Source of the DNA: JBHEMT01 sp046262435
Lineage (GTDB): Bacteria; Chloroflexota; Dormibacteria; Aeolococcales; Aeolococcaceae
NCBI GenBank assembly: GCA_046262435.1
Contig: JBHEMT010000161.1
Location: 1-11,897, forward strand
Direction: 5' to 3'
Length of the DNA stretch: 11,897 nt
Made by a program: the position numbers and the translations under genes. Below, piece after piece: positions 7,642 through 11,897 of the stretch; position 1 is the stretch's first letter; every line of letters starts with the position of its first letter. The notes below the pieces were generated by a model, which saw only the letters and a program-made list of their open reading frames with translations, made no database searches and was not told the origin of the DNA.

Positions 7642-8307
7642 GTGAGCATCCGCGTGGTCCTGGCCGAGGACAATTACCTGGTCCGCGAGGGGGTACGCCA
7701 GCTCATCGAGTCGGTCGACGACCTTGAGCTGGTGGCGGTGTGCGCCGACCTCCCCTCCCTGCTCGCCGCGGTTGATGAGAGTGCACCGGACGTCGTCCTC
7801 ACCGACATCCGGATGCCACCCACCGGCACCGACGAGGGGATCCGCGCCGCTGAGGGGTTCCGCACCACCCACCCCGCGCTGGGCGTGGTGGTGCTCAGCC
7901 AGTACGCCGAGTCGGAGTACGCGCTCGCCCTGCTGGAGAAGGGGGCAACCGGGCGCGCCTACCTGCTCAAGGAGCGGGTCAGCGACGTGCAGCAGCTGGT
8001 CGCCGCGATCCGCGAGGTGGCCGGCGGCGGTTCGGTGATCGACCCGCGGGTGGTCGAGGAGCTCATCTCGGCACGCTCGCGCCGGCCCTCCCCCCTCCAG
8101 GAGCTGACCCCGCGGGAGGGGGAGGTTCTGGCCCAGCTTGCCCAGGGCAAGAACAACGCTGCGATCGCCACCACCCTGTTCCTCAGCGACCGCGCCGTGG
8201 AGAAGCACATCAACGCGATCTTCTCCAAGCTCGGCCTCTCCGAGGAGGCCAACGTGCACCGCCGGGTCAAGGCCACCCTGCTCTTCCTTTCGGCCGACGC
8301 GGGCTGA
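7642..8307 (+). CDS. NarL/LuxR-family response regulator
   Basis: This is a 221-residue transcription regulator. The N-terminal receiver (~2-125) has Glu9/Asp10, phosphoacceptor Asp55 (VVLTDIRMPP), Ser86 (VVLSQYAES) and Lys110 (YLLKERV). The C-terminal LuxR-type HTH (~153-215) is complete and typical: ELTPREGEVLAQLAQGKNNA, then FLSDRAVEKHINAIFSKLGL. It is the usual partner class for HisKA_3 kinases such as HK-C. The GTG at 7642 is chosen because it puts the first beta strand (SIRVVLAED) at the N-terminus; upstream in-frame codons have no receiver homology. Its receiver is strikingly similar to that of the cyclase gene 3 nt downstream on the other strand: both share the blocks LVREGVR, TDIRMPP and LSQY, a three-residue longer loop after the phospho-Asp, and YLLK. 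That indicates a local duplication. Confidence 0.93.
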   Translation: MSIRVVLAEDNYLVREGVRQLIESVDDLELVAVCADLPSLLAAVDESAPDVVLTDIRMPPTGTDEGIRAAEGFRTTHPALGVVVLSQYAESEYALALLEKGATGRAYLLKERVSDVQQLVAAIREVAGGGSVIDPRVVEELISARSRRPSPLQELTPREGEVLAQLAQGKNNAAIATTLFLSDRAVEKHINAIFSKLGLSEEANVHRRVKATLLFLSADAG

Positions 8308-8316
8308 CGGTCAGCC
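8302..8316. terminator. Inverted repeat holding both convergent stop codons; possible bidirectional terminator
   Basis: GGCTGAC-G-GTCAGCC is a perfect 15-bp inverted repeat centred on 8309, the middle of the 3-nt gap. The TGA of the NarL regulator (8305-8307) and the TGA of the cyclase gene (8313-8311) are mirror images inside it. As RNA it gives a 6-bp stem with a CGG loop on either strand. There is no T-tract. Because both proteins end in Ala-Gly-stop, some of the symmetry may be coincidental. Confidence 0.3.
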
Positions 8317-9639
8317 GGCCGGCTCCGGGACGGCACGCCCGAGCCGGTACGCCAGCACCGGCGCGTGCCGCCCCTTGACCAGCGCCGGCTCGAGCCGCAC
8401 CGCGTCCTCGGGAGGCATGCGCATCGCAACGTAGGTGGCCTCGCTGATCACCGTCTCGCCGCCGTCGGCCCACTGCTGCATCCGCTGGGTGAGGTTGACG
8501 CTGTCACCCACCACCGAGTATTCGAGCCGCTCCTCGGAGCCGAGCAGCGCGGCCGCTACCTCGCCGGTGGAGCAGGCGATGCCCAACAGGAACGGCGGCA
8601 GGTTGGCCGCCTCCCAGCGCTGGTTCAGCTCCGTCTGCCGGGTGTGCATCGCCGCGGCGGCCGCGCACGAGCGGTCGGCGTGGTCAGCCTGCGGCAGCGG
8701 AGCACCGAACACGGCCATCACCGCGTCGCCGACGAACTGCATCACCGTGCCGCCCTCGCCGAGGATGGCGCGGTTCATCTCGGCGCGATGCTCATTGAGC
8801 TGGCCGGCGAGCACGCTGGGGTCAGCGTCCTCGGCGATCGTCGAGTAGCCGCGGATGTCGGACATCACCACCGTCACCACCAGCTTCTCGGTCTCTCCGA
8901 TCTTTCGGCCGCCGCGGCGCAGCTGCTCGGCGATGCCGCCTGGAAGCAGCCGGCTCAGGCTCTCGCCCTGCTCCTCGCGCTGCACGATCGCCTGGTGGAG
9001 CAGCTTGAGCCGCTGCAGGCCGCCCTTGGCGCCGCTGCTCACATCCTGGGCGAGCGTGAGGAACAGTTTCTCGACCGCATCCGAGACCGCCGCCGGCGTG
9101 GTGTGCCGGGTGGCTGCGATCGCCTTGATCGGCTTGCCCTCGGCCACCTGGCGGAGCAGGTCCTCCTCGTCGGCGCTGAGCCCGCTGCCGGACTTCACCG
9201 GGTTGACCAGCGCCTCGACGATGGAGGGGTCGAGCATGGAGCCACCGGTGGATACCTCGCGGATCGAACGGGCCAGCTGGTCGCCCTCGGCCACCCGGTC
9301 CTTGAGCAGGTAGGCGAACCCGGCAGCACCCTCACTGAGCAGCGCGATCGCGTACTCGGGCTCGTCGTACTGGGAGAGGATCACGATCCCGGTGCCGGGA
9401 TGACGGCGGCGCACCTCCTTGGCCGCCTCGATGCCCTCACGGTTGAAGCTCGGTGGCATCCGGATGTCGGTCACCACCACCTGGGGAACTGTGCGTTCGG
9501 CCCCCTCGAGCAGCGAGTCGTAGTCCTCGGCAACGCCGACCACCTCGATGTCGTCGGCCATGCTCAGCAGGGCCCGAACGCCCTCGCGCACCAGCAGGTT
9601 GTCGTCGGCGAGGAAGACGGTGATCTTGCTGTCCGGCAT
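8311..9639 (-). CDS. Receiver - eroded LuxR-like HTH - class III nucleotide cyclase fusion
   Basis: This 442-residue protein has three parts. The receiver (~5-130) has Asp12/Asp13, phosphoacceptor Asp58 (VVVTDIRMPP), Ser89 and Lys113. Residues ~153-200 follow a LuxR HTH pattern (SADEEDLLRQVAEGKPIKAI) but are degenerate in the recognition-helix half. A linker (LSRLLPGGIAEQL, ~228-240) leads into a class III adenylate/guanylate cyclase domain (~250-420). Both metal-binding aspartates are present: Asp261 in SDIRGYS and Asp305 in GDAVMAVFGAP. The transition-state pair Asn382 and Arg386 (VNLTQRM) is also present. The purine-selecting Lys position is Gln301 and the partner position is Ser375 (EYSVVGDS), so ATP versus GTP preference cannot be read off. 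Receiver phosphorylation presumably gates cyclic-nucleotide synthesis. ATG 9639 starts directly on the receiver; an alternative upstream start is not needed. It is divergent from the cNMP-binding gene. Confidence 0.92.
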   Translation of the reverse strand: MPDSKITVFLADDNLLVREGVRALLSMADDIEVVGVAEDYDSLLEGAERTVPQVVVTDIRMPPSFNREGIEAAKEVRRRHPGTGIVILSQYDEPEYAIALLSEGAAGFAYLLKDRVAEGDQLARSIREVSTGGSMLDPSIVEALVNPVKSGSGLSADEEDLLRQVAEGKPIKAIAATRHTTPAAVSDAVEKLFLTLAQDVSSGAKGGLQRLKLLHQAIVQREEQGESLSRLLPGGIAEQLRRGGRKIGETEKLVVTVVMSDIRGYSTIAEDADPSVLAGQLNEHRAEMNRAILGEGGTVMQFVGDAVMAVFGAPLPQADHADRSCAAAAAMHTRQTELNQRWEAANLPPFLLGIACSTGEVAAALLGSEERLEYSVVGDSVNLTQRMQQWADGGETVISEATYVAMRMPPEDAVRLEPALVKGRHAPVLAYRLGRAVPEPAG

Positions 9640-9643
9640 CGCC

Positions 9644-9680
9644 GCTCATTGAGCGCGATTCCGGCGACCGGGTCAATGAG
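9644..9680. promoter_or_regulatory. Promoter candidate and paired CTCAwTGAG palindromes before the cyclase gene
   Basis: On the minus strand, TTGACC (9676-9671), a 17-nt spacer and CTCAAT (9653-9648) form a fair -35/-10 pair, with the ATG at 9639 only 8 nt beyond, so the mRNA may be leaderless. Overlapping both elements are two near-identical palindromic sites: GCTCATTGAGC (9644-9654, a perfect 5+1+5) and GTCAATGAG (9672-9680). CTCATTGA and TCAATGAG are exact inverted copies, 28 bp centre to centre. Sites on -10 and -35 would suit a repressor or autoregulator. No binding protein can be named. Confidence 0.35.
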
Positions 9681-9800
9681 GTGGACCCGCCGCCGGTGAT
9701 GGTGCCCACCCACCCCCGCGTAACCTGCCATCACCCTGGCGACGCTCCGGGCAGCGGTCACACTTCGGGCATCACCCACAGCTCATCGGGCAGGGGCGTC

Positions 9801-10796
9801 ATGCGCTACGAGTCGTCGGTCACCTCGATCTCCTGGATTCCGTCCGAGGCAATCCCAGGGGTCACCAAGATGCCCTTCGAGGTCGGCCTCGCCCATTACG
9901 ATGAGCCACCCCCAGACCAGATCGACGACCTCGAGGCGCTGCGGGTCGCCGATCGCTTTCGCTTCGCCAACGAGTTGCGCGCCTGGGTGGAGGTGGAGGA
10001 CGGCCGGATCGTCGCCCACGGCCAGGCGGGCGGCTGCCACATGTTCGTCACCAAGCTTCAGGTCGGCGGTCTCAAGGCGTCGTTCGCCGCAGTGGCTCTG
10101 CCCGACATCCGCCGCGAGCCCGAGCTGCGTGACGGCACGTCTGTGCGTTTCGTGCAAACCGTTGGAGGTCGCACTGGCCTGCCGGCACCGCGGCCGGTGC
10201 CTCACCCGCCATTCGTGCAGGTCAGCTCGCCGCTGGTCTGGACCACCCTGGCGATCACGCTGCACGCAGATGGCACCTCTGAGCACGAGGTGGTCGGTGC
10301 CAGCACCTTTCCCCGCCACTGGATCTACGACCGCAGCAACCGCCTGGTCCAGAAGGTGGGCCTCACGGACTTCCGCACCTGGGTCCGCGACTCATTCGGC
10401 AAACGCACCCCGTGGGGCGACCAGGACTCGCCGGCGCTGGTCACCGAGGTGGAGACGGCCCTGGAGCGCCAGCTCTCCCGGTCACTGATGACCGCTGGAG
10501 CCAAGCCGAAACTGGTGCGCGTGGACAAGGGAAAGGCCCTGGTCGAGCAGGGCGAGCCCGGTGACGACATTTTCCTTCTTCTCGACGGCGTGCTCGCCGT
10601 CGAGGTCGATGGCACCGTGGTCGCCGAGGTCGGCCCCGGGGCGGTGCTCGGTGAGCGCGCCGCCCTCGAGGGAGGCCGGCGAACCGCCGCGCTGCGCGCC
10701 CTCACCGCCTGCCGGGTCGCGATGGCCCCGGTTAGCCAGCTGGAGCGTGCCGACCTCGCCGAGGTCGCTCGGGGACATCGCCGGGAAGAGTCATAG
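9801..10796 (+). CDS. Cyclic-nucleotide-binding protein with an uncharacterised N-terminal domain
   Basis: This is a 331-residue soluble protein. Residues ~236-325 form a cyclic-nucleotide-binding beta roll: VDKGKALVEQGEPGDDIFLL, then the phosphate-binding cassette GPGAVLGERAALEGGRRTAA with Glu285 (ribose contact) and Arg294-Thr295 (phosphate contact) in place. No HTH follows, so it is not a CRP/FNR transcription factor. Residues 1-230 form a long domain I cannot assign; it includes FEVGLAHYDEPPP, ADRFRFANELRAWVEVEDG, and FPRHWIYD followed by FGKRTPWGDQDSPA. I recall proteins with this layout in other high-GC bacteria, annotated only by the cNMP domain. ATG 9801 is chosen for its AGGGG ribosome site 4 nt upstream and because the recognisable domain starts there; upstream codons encode low-complexity sequence. 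It is divergent from the cyclase gene and 7 nt ahead of the MBL gene, so it is a likely receptor for the cyclase product. Confidence 0.88.
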   Translation: MRYESSVTSISWIPSEAIPGVTKMPFEVGLAHYDEPPPDQIDDLEALRVADRFRFANELRAWVEVEDGRIVAHGQAGGCHMFVTKLQVGGLKASFAAVALPDIRREPELRDGTSVRFVQTVGGRTGLPAPRPVPHPPFVQVSSPLVWTTLAITLHADGTSEHEVVGASTFPRHWIYDRSNRLVQKVGLTDFRTWVRDSFGKRTPWGDQDSPALVTEVETALERQLSRSLMTAGAKPKLVRVDKGKALVEQGEPGDDIFLLLDGVLAVEVDGTVVAEVGPGAVLGERAALEGGRRTAALRALTACRVAMAPVSQLERADLAEVARGHRREES

Positions 10797-10803
10797 TCGC
10801 CGG

Positions 10804-11634
10804 GTGAGGGTTCACGTCTGCGGGGTCAGGGGCTCGACCTCGGCGCCGGGTGCAGAGTTCGTTCGCTACGGCGGCCACACCTCCTGCCTCGCCCTCGCCC
10901 ACGACCAGGGGCCGCCGGTCCTCGTGCTCGACGCCGGGACGGGTCTGCGCACCCTGACGCCGCTGCTCGACGGGAACCCCTTCCACGGCACGATCCTGCT
11001 CAGCCATCTGCACTGGGACCACACCCACGGCCTGCCCTTCTTCCCCGCCGGCGACCGCGAGGATGCGTCCAGCCGGTTGCTCATCCCCGCCCAGGGCGAC
11101 CCCGCGACGGTGCTGGAGCGGGCCATCTCCCCTCCCCACTTCCCGATCACCCCGGCCCAGCTCCGCGGCCGCTGGACATTCGAGTCACTCGAGCCCGGGG
11201 AGCATTCCATCGAGGGCTTCTCGGTGCTCGCCCTGGAGATTCCCCACAAGGGCGGTCGCACCTATGGCTACCGAGTTTGGGACAGCACCGGCAGCATCGC
11301 CTACCTGCCCGACCACAGTCCCACAGCGCTGGGCACCGGTGACGGCTTCGGCGAGTTCCACGAGGCGGCGCTGCGGCTGTCAGGGGGGGCCGACATCCTC
11401 TTCCATGACGCTCAGTACACCGCCGCAGAGTTCCCCGCCCGGGCCACCTTCGGGCACTCCGCCGTCGACTACGCCGTCGAGCTCGCCCGCCGCTCCGGGG
11501 CCGGGAGGCTGCAGCTCTTCCACCACGAGCCGGCGCGCACCGACGGGCAGCTCGACGCCATCGTCGCGGAGTGGCAGGGGGGCCCGGTGCTGGTGGACGC
11601 CGCAACAGAGGGCACGGTTCTCACCGTGCCCTAG
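10804..11634 (+). CDS. MBL-fold metallo-hydrolase, candidate cyclic phosphodiesterase
   Basis: This 276-residue protein has the metallo-beta-lactamase HxHxDH motif as HLHWDH (His68, His70, Asp72, His73). Further candidate metal ligands are His148 (IPHKGG), Asp170 (YLPDHS), Asp202 (FHDAQYT), His218 (FGHS) and His240/241 (LFHHEP). The start CGVRGSTSAPG plus RYGGHTSC and LDAGTG resembles the PhnP/RNase Z-like branch of the fold (COG1235-type), which includes cyclic-phosphate phosphodiesterases; class II cAMP phosphodiesterases also use this fold. It has no signal peptide, so it should be cytosolic. GTG 10804 is the first start in frame with the conserved N-terminus, 7 nt after the cNMP-gene stop, with GGAAGAG about 13 nt upstream, so the two genes form an operon. 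Degrading or processing the cyclase product is plausible inference; lactonase or nuclease-like activity is not excluded. Confidence 0.88.
   Translation: MRVHVCGVRGSTSAPGAEFVRYGGHTSCLALAHDQGPPVLVLDAGTGLRTLTPLLDGNPFHGTILLSHLHWDHTHGLPFFPAGDREDASSRLLIPAQGDPATVLERAISPPHFPITPAQLRGRWTFESLEPGEHSIEGFSVLALEIPHKGGRTYGYRVWDSTGSIAYLPDHSPTALGTGDGFGEFHEAALRLSGGADILFHDAQYTAAEFPARATFGHSAVDYAVELARRSGAGRLQLFHHEPARTDGQLDAIVAEWQGGPVLVDAATEGTVLTVP
11609..11632. terminator. Strong hairpin at the MBL / HK-D convergent junction
   Basis: AGGGCACGGT (11609-11618), loop TCTC, then ACCGTGCCCT (11623-11632) form a perfect 10-bp GC-rich stem. It lies within the last codons of the MBL gene and reaches into both stop codons. 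It is symmetric, so it would form in transcripts from either strand. No T-run follows on either side, as in the U-tract-less terminators reported for high-GC bacteria. Termination is the most likely role, though transcript protection is also possible. Confidence 0.6.
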
Positions 11635-11897
11635 GCTGTCGCCGCTGTCTCACCCCGCCCTGTCCGGACACCAGGTTCTCTTCGGGCTGGCCCAGGCGAC
11701 GATGCCGCGGGCTCTCCCGCCTCGACGGGCAGGTGTCCGGCGACGGTGGTGCCCTGACCGGGTGTGGAGTGCAGTTCCACGCCGCCCCCCAGGGCGTCGA
11801 GCCGGTCGGCAATGTTCTGCAGTCCCGAACCGCGCGGCGTGGTCCCCGGCTCGAAGCCCCGGCCGTCGTCGGTCACCGCGAAGTGCAGCTCTCCGCC
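11631..11897 (-). CDS. Sensor histidine kinase HK-D, C-terminal part (runs off the right edge)
   Basis: The frame is open to the right edge, leaving the last 88 residues. They are the second half of a HATPase_c domain: HFAVTDDGRGFEPG (G1 box), RGSGLQNIADRLDALGGG (lid and G2 box) and STPGQGTTVAGHLP (G3-like). They are followed by a ~30-residue Pro/Gly/Arg-rich polar tail ending in GETAATA. Unlike HK-B, every ATP-binding motif visible here is intact. The pattern fits the HisKA_3/NarX-DesK kinase class; the sensor part is outside the window, so membership of the 10-TM GAF group is not shown. Its TAG and the TAG of the MBL gene share the palindrome CTAG (11631-11634), so the two convergent genes overlap by 4 bp. 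Confidence 0.85.
   Translation of the reverse strand, partial: GGELHFAVTDDGRGFEPGTTPRGSGLQNIADRLDALGGGVELHSTPGQGTTVAGHLPVEAGEPAASSPGPARREPGVRTGRGETAATA

Noticed and set aside
8365..9699. A 444-codon open frame on the plus strand opposite the cyclase gene
   Set aside because: Its translation is rich in His, Arg, Leu and Gly with no recognisable domain, and it mirrors the codon bias of the real gene on the other strand. Such antisense frames are common at this G+C.
9695..9735. GGTGAT...ATCACC as a CRP-type operator
   Set aside because: CRP boxes have half-sites about 6 nt apart; here the gap is 29 nt and the half-sites are not TGTGA/TCACA.
9681..9800. Upstream start for the cNMP-binding protein
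   Set aside because: The added 40 residues are low-complexity His/Pro/Ser/Gly sequence lying over the presumed promoter region, while ATG 9801 has an AGGGG ribosome site.
9801..10796. CRP/FNR-type transcription factor
   Set aside because: The cNMP domain is at the C-terminus with no helix-turn-helix after it, and the N-terminal domain shows no DNA-binding motif.

Overview
The window is about 70% G+C, densely packed, and uses GTG and TTG starts as well as ATG. The protein families present (10-TM GAF histidine kinases with HisKA_3 domains, NarL-type regulators, a receiver-linked nucleotide cyclase, and a cNMP-binding protein paired with an MBL-fold hydrolase) suggest a soil or terrestrial high-GC bacterium. 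It could be an actinobacterium or a neighbouring lineage such as Chloroflexota or Ca. Dormibacterota; the sequence alone does not settle which. I see no tRNA, rRNA, CRISPR array, transposase or phage gene.

Layout. 1-1487 (-): N-terminal part of a membrane sensor histidine kinase (HK-A), running off the left edge. 1583-2851 (-): MFS transporter upstream of HK-A on the same strand. 3024-5138 (+): second membrane kinase homologue (HK-B) whose ATP-binding domain has lost its key motifs. 5135-7159 (+): third kinase (HK-C), with intact motifs, overlapping HK-B by ATGA. 7168-7539 (-): receiver-only response regulator, convergent with HK-C. 7642-8307 (+): NarL/LuxR-type response regulator. 8311-9639 (-): receiver + eroded LuxR-like HTH + class III nucleotide cyclase in one protein. 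9801-10796 (+): protein with an unknown N-terminal domain and a C-terminal cyclic-nucleotide-binding domain. 10804-11634 (+): MBL-fold metallo-hydrolase. 11631-11897 (-): C-terminal end of a fourth histidine kinase (HK-D), running off the right edge.

The left two thirds is a local expansion of two-component signalling: three kinases of one architecture plus the tail of another, and three receiver proteins. The right third looks like a compact second-messenger circuit. A phosphorylation-controlled cyclase would make a cyclic nucleotide, a non-DNA-binding cNMP receptor would sense it, and an MBL-fold enzyme translated with the receptor might degrade it or act downstream. The cyclase's receiver closely resembles that of the adjacent NarL-type regulator, so it probably arose by adding a cyclase to such a regulator while the HTH decayed. 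This functional link is inference from domains and gene order.

Convergent genes abut or overlap at three junctions (8 nt, 3 nt and a 4-nt overlap). Two of these junctions carry perfect inverted repeats at the stop codons, which may act as compact bidirectional terminators.
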